NCBI GenBank assembly: GCA_000497835.1
Contig: KI547166.1
Coordinates: forward strand, 411,420 to 463,745
Reading direction: 5' to 3'
DNA length: 52,326 nt
Source: a gamma proteobacterium L18
Lineage (GTDB): Bacteria; Pseudomonadota; Gammaproteobacteria; Pseudomonadales; Pseudomonadaceae
Numbering within the stretch: the stretch's first letter is position 1; every line of letters starts with the position of its first letter. A program made the position numbers and the translations under genes. Positions 25,275-33,735 of this stretch are shown piece after piece. The notes under the pieces were generated by a model, which was not told the DNA's origin, did no database searches, and saw nothing but the letters and a program-made list of their open reading frames with translations.

Positions 25275-26294
25275 ATGAATTCGAGCATCATCAAGAGCCA
25301 CCAGGACTCGGACCTTTTCGGATTGCTCTACGGCTACCGGTTCCGCCCCGGTGGCCCGGTGTGCGAGGTGGACTCGGCGGCCGTGCTGCAGACCCTGAGC
25401 GACGCCGAGCACAACGACGAATTCATCTGGCTGCACCTGAACCTGGCCCACGCGGGGTGCGAGCGCTGGATGCGCGCGCACCTGCACCTGCCCGACGACT
25501 TCTACGAGTCGCTGCACGAGGGCTCGCGTTCCACCCGCATCGAACACGTGGACGACGCCCTGCTGGCGGTGGTCAACGACGTGGTGTTCAACTTCGGCAT
25601 GGTCTCCTCGGACATTTCCACCCTGTGGCTGTGCGCCAACGAGCGCGTGCTGGTCAGCGCGCGCCTGCACCCGCTGCACTCGGTGGACAAGCTGCGCTCG
25701 TCGGTGAAGCGCGGCGAGCGCTTCCGCTCGCCCATGGAGTTGCTGGTGCACCTGTTTCGCGACCAGGCCGAAGTGCTGACACAGATCGTGCGTAAAACCA
25801 GTATGAGTGTGGACAGCATCGAAGACCAGTTGCTGTCGCTGCGCCTGAGCAACAACCGCGCAGAATTAGGCGCCATGCGCCGGGTGCTGGTGCGCCTGCA
25901 ACGGCTGCTGGCACTGGAACCAGGCTCGCTGCTGCGCCTGCTCAACCGCCCGCCCGCCTGGTTGCAGGAAGACGATGTGCAGGCCTTGCGCCAGGCCACC
26001 GAGGAATTCGCCCTGGTGCTCAGCGACCTGACGGCCTTGGGCGAGCGCATCAAGCTGTTGCAGGAAGAAATTGCCGCCAACCTCAACGAACAGAGCAACC
26101 GCACGCTGTTTACCCTGACGGTGGTGACGGTGCTGGCACTGCCCATCAACATCATCGCCGGCTTTTTCGGCATGAACGTGGGGGGTATTCCACTGGCCAG
26201 CGACCCGGAAGGTTTCTGGATTCTGGTGGCACTGGTGGCGACGTTCACCGTGCTGGCCGGGCGCTGGGCGTTCCGCAAACGCACGGACTACTGA
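25275..26294 (+). CDS. zntB: CorA-family divalent metal transporter (ZntB-like)
   Basis: 339 aa from ATG 25275 (an upstream ATG at 25239 would add 12 residues; neither has a strong RBS). It has a large cytoplasmic N-terminal domain and two C-terminal helices. The signature GMNVGGIP lies at the end of the first helix; ZntB proteins keep a GxN motif here. ZntB moves Zn2+ and related ions across the inner membrane. The C-terminus FRKRTDY is positively charged and cytoplasmic as expected. Confidence 0.88.
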   Translation: MNSSIIKSHQDSDLFGLLYGYRFRPGGPVCEVDSAAVLQTLSDAEHNDEFIWLHLNLAHAGCERWMRAHLHLPDDFYESLHEGSRSTRIEHVDDALLAVVNDVVFNFGMVSSDISTLWLCANERVLVSARLHPLHSVDKLRSSVKRGERFRSPMELLVHLFRDQAEVLTQIVRKTSMSVDSIEDQLLSLRLSNNRAELGAMRRVLVRLQRLLALEPGSLLRLLNRPPAWLQEDDVQALRQATEEFALVLSDLTALGERIKLLQEEIAANLNEQSNRTLFTLTVVTVLALPINIIAGFFGMNVGGIPLASDPEGFWILVALVATFTVLAGRWAFRKRTDY

Positions 26295-26367
26295 CCCGGG
26301 GCTGACGCCAGCCTGTCACATTTTGCAACGATTATGGGGGTTCCCTCCCTCAATCGAGTTGCCTGAC

Positions 26368-27981
26368 ATGGCTACGCCAACCCTGGCTTCTTCATCCTCA
26401 AGCAGTACCCAAGCGCGCCCGCAGTTTGACCGCAAGCCAGGACGCGCCACGCTCATCGGTTTTTTCATCGTGCTGGTCGTGGGGCTGGTCTACAGCACCT
26501 GGAGCCTGGTCAGCGATGTGGACGAGATGGGCACCATCGTCACCACCTGGACACCGTTCATCCTGCTGGGCGTGGCGCTGCTGATCGCCCTGGGTTTTGA
26601 GTTCGTCAACGGTTTCCACGACACCGCCAACGCCGTGGCGACGGTGATCTACACCCACTCGTTGCCGCCGCAGTTCGCTGTGGTGTGGTCGGGCTGCTTC
26701 AACTTCCTCGGCGTGCTGATGTCCAGTGGCGCCGTGGCGTTCGGCATCATTGCCCTGCTGCCGGTGGAGCTGATTCTGCAGGTAGGCTCCTCGGCCGGCT
26801 TCTCGATGATCTTCGCCCTGTTGCTGGCGGCCATCATCTGGAACCTGGGTACCTGGTGGCTGGGGCTGCCGGCTTCGTCGTCACATACCCTGATTGGCTC
26901 GATCATCGGTGTGGGCGTGGCCAACGCGCTGATGCACGGTCGTGACGGCACCAGCGGCGTGGACTGGGGCCAGGCGCTGAAGATCGGCTATTCGCTGCTG
27001 CTGTCGCCGCTGCTGGGCTTCGTATTTGCCGCCCTGCTGCTGGTGGTGCTGCGCATGCTTGTGAAAAACCGCGCGCTGTACCAGGCTCCGGAAGGTGATG
27101 CACCGCCGCCATGGTGGATCCGTGGCCTGCTGATTCTGACCTGCACCGGCGTGTCCTTTGCCCACGGCTCCAACGACGGCCAGAAAGGCATGGGCCTGAT
27201 CATGCTGATCCTGGTCGGCACCCTGCCCATGGCGTATGCGCTGAACCGTGCCATGCCGGCGGATCAATCGGTGCAGTTCGCCGCCGTGGCCCAGGTCACT
27301 CAGCAAGCGCTGGTCAAAGCGGCGCCCACGCCAGTGGCGGGCGATCCGCGGGTGATTCTCACCGACTACATTCGCAGCAAACAGCCCTCCGCCGACCTGG
27401 TGCCGGCGCTGGCCGCCATCGCCGGCCTGATCGGCAACGAAGTCAGCGCTTACGGCAGCCTGACGGCCATCCCCGCCGCCGCCGTGGGCAACGTGCGTAA
27501 CGACATGTACCTGACCTCCGAAGCCATCCGCCTGATGGACAAGGACAAGGTCGGCCAGTTCGACGCCGACACCCAGGCCAAAGTGGCGCAGTTCAAGACC
27601 CAGATCGACAGCGCCACACGCTTTATCCCGCTGTGGGTCAAGGTGGCCGTGGCCATCGCGCTGGGGTTGGGCACCATGGTGGGCTGGAAGCGCATCGTGG
27701 TGACCGTGGGCGAGAAGATCGGCAAGCATCACCTCACCTATGCCCAGGGCGCCAGTGCCGAAACCGTGGCGATGCTGACCATTGGTGCAGCGGATATGTA
27801 TGGGCTACCGGTGTCGACCACCCATGTGCTGTCCTCGGGTGTGGCGGGTGCCATGGTGGCCAATGGTTCGGGGTTGCAGATGCGCACCATCCGCAACCTG
27901 GTGATGGCGTGGGTGCTGACACTGCCGGCGGCGATTCTGTTGTCGGGTGGGTTGTATTGGCTGTTCAGCACGCTGTTCTGA
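26368..27981 (+). CDS. Inorganic phosphate transporter, Pit family
   Basis: 537 aa inner-membrane H+/metal-phosphate symporter. The N-terminal GFEFVNGFHDTANAVATVIY and the C-terminal part carrying TYAQGASAETVAMLTIGAAD and PVSTTHVLSSGVAG are the two PHO-4 repeats. FAHGSNDGQKGMG is a further family motif. The central loop (about residues 300-430) is longer than in E. coli PitA. The start MATPTLAS was chosen since the upstream start has no support. A CTGTCACAT sequence lies upstream at 26313-26321, reminiscent of one half of a Pho box. Confidence 0.93.
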   Translation: MATPTLASSSSSSTQARPQFDRKPGRATLIGFFIVLVVGLVYSTWSLVSDVDEMGTIVTTWTPFILLGVALLIALGFEFVNGFHDTANAVATVIYTHSLPPQFAVVWSGCFNFLGVLMSSGAVAFGIIALLPVELILQVGSSAGFSMIFALLLAAIIWNLGTWWLGLPASSSHTLIGSIIGVGVANALMHGRDGTSGVDWGQALKIGYSLLLSPLLGFVFAALLLVVLRMLVKNRALYQAPEGDAPPPWWIRGLLILTCTGVSFAHGSNDGQKGMGLIMLILVGTLPMAYALNRAMPADQSVQFAAVAQVTQQALVKAAPTPVAGDPRVILTDYIRSKQPSADLVPALAAIAGLIGNEVSAYGSLTAIPAAAVGNVRNDMYLTSEAIRLMDKDKVGQFDADTQAKVAQFKTQIDSATRFIPLWVKVAVAIALGLGTMVGWKRIVVTVGEKIGKHHLTYAQGASAETVAMLTIGAADMYGLPVSTTHVLSSGVAGAMVANGSGLQMRTIRNLVMAWVLTLPAAILLSGGLYWLFSTLF

Positions 27982-28010
27982 TACAGATGCATGGGTGGTG
28001 GATTTGAACT

Positions 28011-28201
28011 GTGGGAGCTGGCTCTGCCCGCGAAGAGAGCGCCGTGGTGTTTCAGATACTTCGCGGCGGCCTTTTCGCGGGTAGAACCCGCTCCCACAAA
28101 GACAGTTGCTGCTACAGGACGGCGTTGTCTGCATCGCGGCCAAGGCCGGCTCCTACCACGGACGGGGTAGGAGCCGACCTTGGTCGCGATGCAGGCGACA
28201 C
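28011..28201. repeat. Two back-to-back REP-type inverted repeats
   Basis: Positions 28011-28100 form an imperfect inverted repeat with ends GTGGGAGC and GCTCCCAC and inner CCCGCGAA/TTCGCGGG. Positions 28129-28201 form a second, nearly perfect one (arms of about 32 bp, TGCATCGCG core, 8-nt centre), whose unit recurs at 84-117 and 44842-44904. Lying just downstream of both convergent flanking genes, they may act as transcription barriers. Confidence 0.8.
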
Positions 28202-28219
28202 CGTTTGCCGAAGGCCGCC

Positions 28220-29116
28220 TCAGGGCCAATCCAGGCTCAGTTGGCTTTCGAAGTACCGCTCCTCACCACTCAACGGATCCTTGAAGCGCAAACTGTGCGC
28301 CAGCAGCTTGAGCGGCTTGCTGTAATCATCCTCCTCCCCCATTCCACACACCTGCGGATAGAACGGGTCGTTGCACAGACTGGCGCCCAGCGCGGTCATG
28401 TGCACGCGCAGTTGGTGGGTCTTGCCGGTGATCGGGTACAGCACGTATCGCCACAGATCCCCCTGCTGCTCCCCCACCTCGATCAGCGTTTCGCTGTTGG
28501 GCTGCCCTTCCACCTCCTGCATGCGGAAAAACGGCTCGCCATGCACCATGCGGCTTTTGTGCACGTGGGGGAACCTGAGGTGCGGCAGCGCCGGGGCGAT
28601 GGCCTGGTAGCGCTTGTCGATCTGGCGGTTGGGAAACAGCGATTGGTAGGCCGAACGGCTCTCGGGGTTGGCAGAGAACAGTACCAGCCCCGCGGTGTGG
28701 CGATCGATACGGTGCAGGGGCACCAGGTGCGGGTTGTCCAGGCGCCGGATCAAGCGCCGCAGCAAGGTGTGCTCCACGTACTCCCCCGTAGGCGTCACGG
28801 GCAGGAAGTGCGGCTTGTCGGCCACCACCAGGTGCTTGTCCACATGCAGAATCTGCTCTTGCGCGGCGATGGGCTTCTCGTTCGGCACCTCACGGAAATA
28901 GTGAATGCGCAGGCCCTGCTTATAGGCCAGATCGACGGCAATGGGCTGGCCCTGTGCGTCCAGCACCTTGCCCCGGGCGATGCGGTCCAGCCACTGTGTG
29001 CGGTCGATAGCCTTGAAGTGATCGCACAGGCAATCCAGTACGGTGGCCCACGGGCCAGGCGGCAAGCTGAGGGTGCTGGCCTGATGGTGGGCAGGATTGA
29101 ACGGGCTATCGGACAT
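28220..29116 (-). CDS. RluA-family 23S/tRNA pseudouridine synthase
   Basis: 298 aa enzyme converting uridine to pseudouridine in RNA. The catalytic motif HRIDRHTAGLVLFSANPESR contains the active-site Asp, and LYPITGKTHQLRVHMTALG is the second RluA motif. The N-terminal part is not an S4 domain, which resembles the RluC/RluA group without S4 or a Pseudomonas-specific paralogue. ATG 29116 is preferred to TTG 29128. The exact RNA position modified is unknown. Confidence 0.9.
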   Translation of the reverse strand: MSDSPFNPAHHQASTLSLPPGPWATVLDCLCDHFKAIDRTQWLDRIARGKVLDAQGQPIAVDLAYKQGLRIHYFREVPNEKPIAAQEQILHVDKHLVVADKPHFLPVTPTGEYVEHTLLRRLIRRLDNPHLVPLHRIDRHTAGLVLFSANPESRSAYQSLFPNRQIDKRYQAIAPALPHLRFPHVHKSRMVHGEPFFRMQEVEGQPNSETLIEVGEQQGDLWRYVLYPITGKTHQLRVHMTALGASLCNDPFYPQVCGMGEEDDYSKPLKLLAHSLRFKDPLSGEERYFESQLSLDWP

Positions 29117-29183
29117 GGGCTGGCTCAAGTGTAGGCGGGGCGTTGGCGCAGCCCGGCATTATCCCCCACCCTGGCGCCCGCTG

Positions 29184-29498
29184 TCATTGTGCCTGGGCCA
29201 CACGGGCCGCGTCGGTGAACTCCTTCAGCCAACGCAGCACCTGCACGGCTTCCCAGCGAGTGGGGTCATACAGGGCATAAAGCAAACCTTCATAGCCCAC
29301 CACGTCCAGCGGACGATGGTAGCCGGCACGCTGGAACAGGGCTTCGATTTCGGCAAAACACGTGTTGAAGTGCAGCTTGTTGAAGGGCGTCTTGCCTTCG
29401 GTCACCAGCCCGTCGAGGCGCAGTTCCAGCACGGCCTCCTGGACCACTTCGGGGCTCATGCGATTGACGCTGTATTTCAGTTGTTCGACGTTGACCAC
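29184..29498 (-). CDS. Unknown small protein behind a LexA box (probable SOS gene)
   Basis: 104 aa acidic/mixed protein, not recognised. It starts VVNVEQLKYSVNRMSPEVVQ and ends KEFTDAARVAQAQ; helix-rich, no signal peptide or membrane segment. The N-terminal region (SPEVVQEAVLELRLDGLVTE) resembles a small winged-helix or wedge-like pattern, but that is weak. The GTG at 29498 was chosen because AGAGGA lies 8 nt upstream; an upstream GTG at 29534 has no RBS. A near-perfect LexA box lies 69 bp upstream at 29567-29586 on the same strand side, so DNA damage should induce it. Confidence 0.75.
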   Translation of the reverse strand: MVNVEQLKYSVNRMSPEVVQEAVLELRLDGLVTEGKTPFNKLHFNTCFAEIEALFQRAGYHRPLDVVGYEGLLYALYDPTRWEAVQVLRWLKEFTDAARVAQAQ

Positions 29499-29566
29499 GC
29501 GGGCAATCCTCTGACTTCGTTGCGCAAGGCACACAGCGGCGCCTTGTTAAAGTGTTCTTCCATGCA

Positions 29567-29586
29567 TACTGTATTTATATACAGGA
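29567..29586 (-). promoter_or_regulatory. LexA box (SOS operator)
   Basis: On the minus strand the site reads TCCTGTATATAAATACAGTA. It contains the strict CTGT-N8-ACAG core and matches 18 of 20 positions of the E. coli consensus TACTGTATATATATACAGTA. Its placement upstream of a small minus-strand gene is that of an SOS promoter operator. The upstream M15 gene ends at 29634, so the site does not belong to it. Confidence 0.88.
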
Positions 29587-29633
29587 TAGGCATCACCGCC
29601 CTGCCCGTCAATCCACAGATGATCGGCGGCTTG

Positions 29634-30065
29634 CTACACCACCCCGGCCATATAGCCGGTACCCTTGCGCAAGGTCAGTACTTGGCGCCTCGGTCGCTGG
29701 TCGCTGATTGCCAGGTGCACCCAGCGGTCGAACTCCAGGATCACCTGATCAAATACCAGGTCGCTGTCCACGATCAGTTGCACGACCTGGCGCGGTGACA
29801 GGCCCGGCACGCTGAAGTCGGCTGCCAGCCCGCGCACGTGCGCACTGCTCTCAACCCCGCCGATCAACTGGTTGAGCGCGGGACAACGGTAGCCGCTGCT
29901 GATGATCAGGGGGGCGCCCACCAGGCTGCGCACGGATTCGAGCAACTGGCACAGCCGCTGAAGATTGGCGAGGGCGTCGGGGCCTGGGGTGTTGTCGATG
30001 CCGGCCTTGGCCGCGCTGGGCGAGTCGGTCAGTTCTTGCAGGGTGAAATGCGGGCTCAGGTTCAT
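29634..30065 (-). CDS. M15-type peptidase domain protein (endolysin-like)
   Basis: 143 aa single-domain protein of the peptidase M15 (D-Ala-D-Ala/L-Ala-D-Glu peptidase-like) superfamily, as found in small endolysins. Motifs: LIISSGYRCPALNQLIGG, then SSAHVRGLAADF (zinc ligands His and Asp) and RWVHLAIS (the usual third ligand His). No signal peptide. The ATG at 30065 has a perfect AAGGAG at 7 nt. No phage genes flank it, so it may be a domesticated prophage remnant or a housekeeping wall hydrolase. Confidence 0.85.
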   Translation of the reverse strand: MNLSPHFTLQELTDSPSAAKAGIDNTPGPDALANLQRLCQLLESVRSLVGAPLIISSGYRCPALNQLIGGVESSAHVRGLAADFSVPGLSPRQVVQLIVDSDLVFDQVILEFDRWVHLAISDQRPRRQVLTLRKGTGYMAGVV

Positions 30066-30180
30066 GCTGTCGCTCCTTGACGTCATGGCTGCGTGACCCG
30101 GCCATTGGCAAGCGCCGGGAGGTGCAGTTATCCATGGATGGAGAGCAGCAGACAGCGGGAAATGCGCACCTTCAGCAGGG

Positions 30181-30417
30181 CTAGCGCAGGAACGCGACCA
30201 CCTGGCCGGTATCGAACGGCCAGTTCAGGATGGCGCCCGTGTCGACGCGGCGCAGCACGGGAATGCTGAGCGAATAGGCATCGAACAGGCTGGGGTGTTC
30301 GGCGATATCGACCAGTTCCACCAGCAGCCCATGGTCCACCAGCGGCATCAGCACCTCTTCGGCCTGTTCGCACAGGTGGCAGCCCAGGGTCCCCAGCAAT
30401 TGGCACTCGGCAGGCAT
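30181..30417 (-). CDS. Glutaredoxin-like protein (DUF836 family)
   Basis: 78 aa thioredoxin-fold protein with the redox motif CHLC (LGCHLCEQAEEVL) near the N-terminus and the cis-proline region YSLSIPVLRR. The ATG at 30417 has GAGG upstream; a further ATG at 30447 has no RBS. Relatives are annotated as glutaredoxin-family proteins of unknown partner. Confidence 0.85.
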   Translation of the reverse strand: MPAECQLLGTLGCHLCEQAEEVLMPLVDHGLLVELVDIAEHPSLFDAYSLSIPVLRRVDTGAILNWPFDTGQVVAFLR

Positions 30418-30459
30418 CGCGGCCTCGCTAGAAAACAGCATGAACAATCAGTTTAAAAC

Positions 30460-31422
30460 CTACAGCACAAACCGCCAACGGCGGCTGACGGCAATGATCA
30501 ACGGCGCCGCAGCGGTGACCAGAATCGCCACCACCAGCGCCATCAGGTTGCCGTAGGCCAGGCCCGCGGCCATGGCCACGTAGATAAACAGCGGGTGGGC
30601 AAAATACACCGCCGACGACAGGCGCCCCAGGTAAGTACTCTGCGTTGGGCTTTCATAGAGCAGGGCCAACAGCATCAGGGCGGGGGCCACCAGCGGCAAC
30701 GACGCCATGAAATCGAAATTGAGCGCCCGATCAGTAGTGTGGGACAGATTGAACAGCGACTCTGCGACCATCAGCAGCACCCCAACCCCCAGCAACGCCC
30801 AGATTGCCGGGCGCGACAGGCGCGGCACCACCTGCTCGCGGGCCAGCAGATAGCCCAGCGCCACGAACGGGAAGCCCATGAACACGAAGTTGCGCGCCGT
30901 GTAGTCGTTCTGGTTGAAGTGCTGCAGGAACGGCTGGGGAATGGTGACGTACACCCGGGCGTATTGCAGCAGCAGGCCGATGATGAACAGCCCAAGTGCC
31001 AGCGCCGCGATCTGCCAGGCAGGTCGCTTGCGTACCACGTACAGCATCACGCTGCCGCCAAGCATGCCCAGCAGGTACCAGAGGTGGAAGAAACCGATGA
31101 ACCACTGCTTGACTGCCGCCAGCAGCGCGCCGACGCTCGGCCCGGTGACATAGAAAGGGCTGTAGACCAGCATCCAGAACACATAGAGCGCGATGATTCG
31201 CTTGAGCCACACCCAGTAGCCGGCGGAGCTTTGCAGGGGATGCAACAGAAAGTAGCCGTTGATCAGGAAGAACACGGGAACGGCGACGCGGAACAGTCCG
31301 TTGCACAACACATAGCCCAGCGTGGTGTCGTTGCCACCCATGACCTTGCAGTGCAAGGCCACCACCACAAAGGCCAGCACAAGCTTGAGCCGGTCCAGAT
31401 TTGCGTTGACGATTCTGGTCAT
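30460..31422 (-). CDS. Acyltransferase family 3 membrane protein
   Basis: 320 aa integral membrane protein with about ten hydrophobic helices. It begins MTRIVNANLDRLKLVLAFVVVALHC, where Arg and the helix-1 His are the conserved acyltransferase-3 features, and contains RVAVPVFFLINGYF (conserved R/P/F block). The family O-acetylates or otherwise acylates sugars of glycans. The short length and lack of an SGNH domain match the WecH/surface-glycan type. The substrate is unknown. Confidence 0.87.
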   Translation of the reverse strand: MTRIVNANLDRLKLVLAFVVVALHCKVMGGNDTTLGYVLCNGLFRVAVPVFFLINGYFLLHPLQSSAGYWVWLKRIIALYVFWMLVYSPFYVTGPSVGALLAAVKQWFIGFFHLWYLLGMLGGSVMLYVVRKRPAWQIAALALGLFIIGLLLQYARVYVTIPQPFLQHFNQNDYTARNFVFMGFPFVALGYLLAREQVVPRLSRPAIWALLGVGVLLMVAESLFNLSHTTDRALNFDFMASLPLVAPALMLLALLYESPTQSTYLGRLSSAVYFAHPLFIYVAMAAGLAYGNLMALVVAILVTAAAPLIIAVSRRWRFVL

Positions 31423-31487
31423 CCATGGGCGCTCGAAAAAAGGCTTCCTGGCCGGGGGGCAGACTGCGTCAACTGATCCCTGGGGCT

Positions 31488-31511
31488 GGCTGGCAGTCTA
31501 GCCTGCCAGCC
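31488..31511 (-). terminator. Hairpin downstream of amtB, no T-run
   Basis: GGCTGGCAG (31488-31496) pairs with CTGCCAGCC (31503-31511) with a 6-nt loop, 18 bp after the amtB stop. No T tract follows, so any termination would be weak or factor-dependent. Confidence 0.35.
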
Positions 31512-31528
31512 GCGCGGGTTACAACGCC

Positions 31529-32737
31529 TCAGTCGTGGCTGACCGCACCGATTTTATGCAGCGACAGGTCGGCACCGTAGTACTCCTGCTCCTGGCTCAA
31601 ACGGATGCCGACCACGGCCTTGAGCACGCCGTACACGACGAAGCCGCCCACCAGCGCCACCACCACGCCCGCCAGGCTGCCCAGCACCTGCACGGTCAGG
31701 CTCACCCCGCCCATGCCGCCCAGCGCACTTTGGCCGAAGATGCCACAGGCCACCCCGCCCCACACGCCGCACACCCCGTGCAGCGGCCATACGCCCAGTA
31801 CGTCATCGATCTTCCACTTGCTTTGGGCGGCGATGAAGCAGCCGACAAACAGAGCCCCGGCGACAGCACCGGTGACCAGGGCGCCAATGGGGTGCATCAG
31901 GTCAGAGCCGGCGCACACGGCCACAAGCCCCGCCAGCGGGCCATTGTGCAGGAAGCCTGGGTCGTTGCGACCCACGATCAGCGCGGCGATGGTGCCGCCG
32001 ACCATGGCCATCAGCGAGTTGATCGCCACCAGGCCACTCATGCCCGCCACGCTCTGGGCGCTCATGACGTTGAAGCCGAACCAGCCGACAATCAGAATCC
32101 ACGAGCCCAGGGCCAGAAACGGAATGTTCGACGGCGCGAACGCCACCAACCGCCCCTCACGATAGCGCCCGTTGCGCGCCCCCAGCAGCACCACCGCCGC
32201 CAGTGCCAGCCAGCCGCCCATGGCATGCACCACGACCGACCCTGCGAAGTCATGGAAGGTGGCGCCAAAATGTGCCAGCAGCCACGGCTGCACGCCGAAG
32301 TTGCCATTCCACACAATGCCCTCGAAGAAGGGATAGACGAACGCCACGATCAAGGTGGTGGCGCACAGTTGCGGCACGAATCGCGCACGCTCGGCGATGC
32401 CACCGGAAATGATCGCCGGGATGGCCGCGGCGAAGGTCAGCAGGAAGAAGAACTTCACCAGCGCGTAGCCATGGTCGGCGCTCAACTCGCTGGCCGGCGC
32501 AACGAAGGTGACGCCGTAAGCGATCCAGTAGCCTATAAAGAAATAGGCCAGCGTGGACACGGCGAAATCGCTGAGGATCTTGCACAAGGCATTGACCTGG
32601 TTCTTCTGGCGCACGGTGCCGACTTCAAGAAACGCGAAGCCGGCGTGCATGGCCAGGACCATGACCGCGCCCATCAGCAGAAACAGGGTGTTGGAGCCGT
32701 GAATCAGTGTTTGCACGGCACTTTGCAGATTTTCCAT
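31529..32737 (-). CDS. amtB: Ammonium transporter AmtB/Amt
   Basis: 402 aa, 11 hydrophobic helices, typical Amt length. Visible features: FAFLEVGTVRQKNQVNALCKI at the N-terminal pore region, FHDFAGSVVVHAMGGWLALA with the pore His, and LHGVCGVWGGVACGIFG with the second His. No cleavable signal sequence is obvious. glnK, normally directly upstream, is absent within this window. The start ATG 32737 has only a weak AGG. The intergenic region holds GCACCAATATGG, half of an NtrC-like site. Confidence 0.93.
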   Translation of the reverse strand: MENLQSAVQTLIHGSNTLFLLMGAVMVLAMHAGFAFLEVGTVRQKNQVNALCKILSDFAVSTLAYFFIGYWIAYGVTFVAPASELSADHGYALVKFFFLLTFAAAIPAIISGGIAERARFVPQLCATTLIVAFVYPFFEGIVWNGNFGVQPWLLAHFGATFHDFAGSVVVHAMGGWLALAAVVLLGARNGRYREGRLVAFAPSNIPFLALGSWILIVGWFGFNVMSAQSVAGMSGLVAINSLMAMVGGTIAALIVGRNDPGFLHNGPLAGLVAVCAGSDLMHPIGALVTGAVAGALFVGCFIAAQSKWKIDDVLGVWPLHGVCGVWGGVACGIFGQSALGGMGGVSLTVQVLGSLAGVVVALVGGFVVYGVLKAVVGIRLSQEQEYYGADLSLHKIGAVSHD

Positions 32738-33030
32738 CGGGGGGCAGACCTGAAATCAGAAAACAGCACCAAAGCAGGTCGACCCGTCGGTCATTGCACC
32801 AATATGGAACATGCAATGCGTTCGTTATTCGACTGCGTGGTAAATTTTCCTCGGGGTTATTTCGATTGGGTTAAGGTTCCATACGCCACGCAGGCTCTAG
32901 CGCGCCGTTAGGGCGCATTAGCCTGCTGTCATGCACCAATCAAAAGCAAAAGCTATACCAGGCAAATATGAAGGAACCTTCAGAATCCCTGCCTACTCGA
33001 AACACCAGACGCCCACTTATGGAGAGCACC
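32738..33030. promoter_or_regulatory. Intergenic region between amtB and the YqjD-type operon
   Basis: About 290 bp with no gene. On the amtB side there are two GCACCA half-sites (32766-32771 and 32796-32801); the second, GCACCAATATGG, resembles an NtrC half palindrome but I see no clear -24/-12 sigma-54 promoter. On the YqjD side a possible AlgU promoter is listed separately. The region is notably AT-rich at 32840-32980. Confidence 0.45.
32974..33002 (+). promoter_or_regulatory. Possible AlgU (sigma-E-like) promoter
   Basis: GAACCT (32974-32979) and TCGAAA (32997-33002) are separated by 17 bp, close to the AlgU consensus GAACTT-N16/17-TCTGA. It lies 29 bp upstream of the DUF883 start. Envelope-stress control would fit this gene family, but the -10 match is only partial. 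Confidence 0.3.
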
Positions 33031-33345
33031 ATGGCCCGCACCACGGCAAAGACTGCACAAGACGTACTGACGGCTGATTTTCAGACCTTGGTGCGCGACA
33101 CCGAGAAACTGCTGGAGCACACCAAGACCCTGGCGGGTGACCAGGCTGACGAGCTGCGCGAGCAGATTCACGACAGCCTGTTGCGCGCCCGTGAAACCCT
33201 GAAAGCCACCGAACAGTCCCTGCGCCTGAAGGGCAAAGCGGCCGTGGCACAGACCGAAGCGTACGTGCAGGAGAACCCCTGGCAGTCGATCGGCATCGCC
33301 GCCGGCGTGGGCTTCCTGATTGGTCTGCTGGCCACAAGGCGCTGA
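33031..33345 (+). CDS. ElaB/YqjD-family (DUF883) membrane-anchored protein
   Basis: 104 aa. Most of it is a charged, coiled-coil-like helix (TLVRDTEKLLEHTKTLAGDQ and on), ending in one membrane helix with glycine-rich motif IGIAAGVGFLIGLLATRR, the DUF883 hallmark. E. coli ElaB/YqjD bind ribosomes and localise them to the membrane in stationary phase. The ATG at 33031 has GGAG 6 nt upstream. It is first of a three-gene operon. Confidence 0.92.
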   Translation: MARTTAKTAQDVLTADFQTLVRDTEKLLEHTKTLAGDQADELREQIHDSLLRARETLKATEQSLRLKGKAAVAQTEAYVQENPWQSIGIAAGVGFLIGLLATRR

Positions 33346-33348
33346 CTC

Positions 33349-33735
33349 ATGGCTTTGGACATGGACTCGAAATCGACGGCCGCCGGGCCGTCATCGCGCC
33401 GCCTGGGCGCAGCGTTGCTGGGCTTGTTGCACAGCCATGTGGAGCTGTTCGGCATTGAGTTGCAGGAACAGAAATCACGCACCCTGAGCCTGCTGCTGTT
33501 CGCCGGCCTGGCCTTGGTGTTCGCCTTGCTGGCGCTGGTGGCGCTGTCAGGCCTGATTCTGATTCTGCTGTGGGATAACTACCGCATGCAGGGCATGATC
33601 GGTCTGTGCATCTTCTACCTGCTGGCCGGGTTGTTCTGTGCCATGCGCCTGAAAGCCGCCATCTTCGACGAGTCGTCGCCCTTCCATGGCACCCTCGAAG
33701 AATTGGCCAATGACCGGGAGCGACTGCTGCCATGA
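33349..33735 (+). CDS. Phage-holin-family/YqjE-like (DUF1469) membrane protein
   Basis: 128 aa with two membrane helices (LSLLLFAGLALVFALLALVA and the following GMIGLCIFYLLAGLFCAMRL) and short cytoplasmic ends. The family (holin superfamily III/YqjE) is paired with DUF883 proteins in proteobacteria. It starts 3 bp after the preceding stop and overlaps the next gene by 4 bp, so the three genes are translated together. Confidence 0.9.
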   Translation: MALDMDSKSTAAGPSSRRLGAALLGLLHSHVELFGIELQEQKSRTLSLLLFAGLALVFALLALVALSGLILILLWDNYRMQGMIGLCIFYLLAGLFCAMRLKAAIFDESSPFHGTLEELANDRERLLP

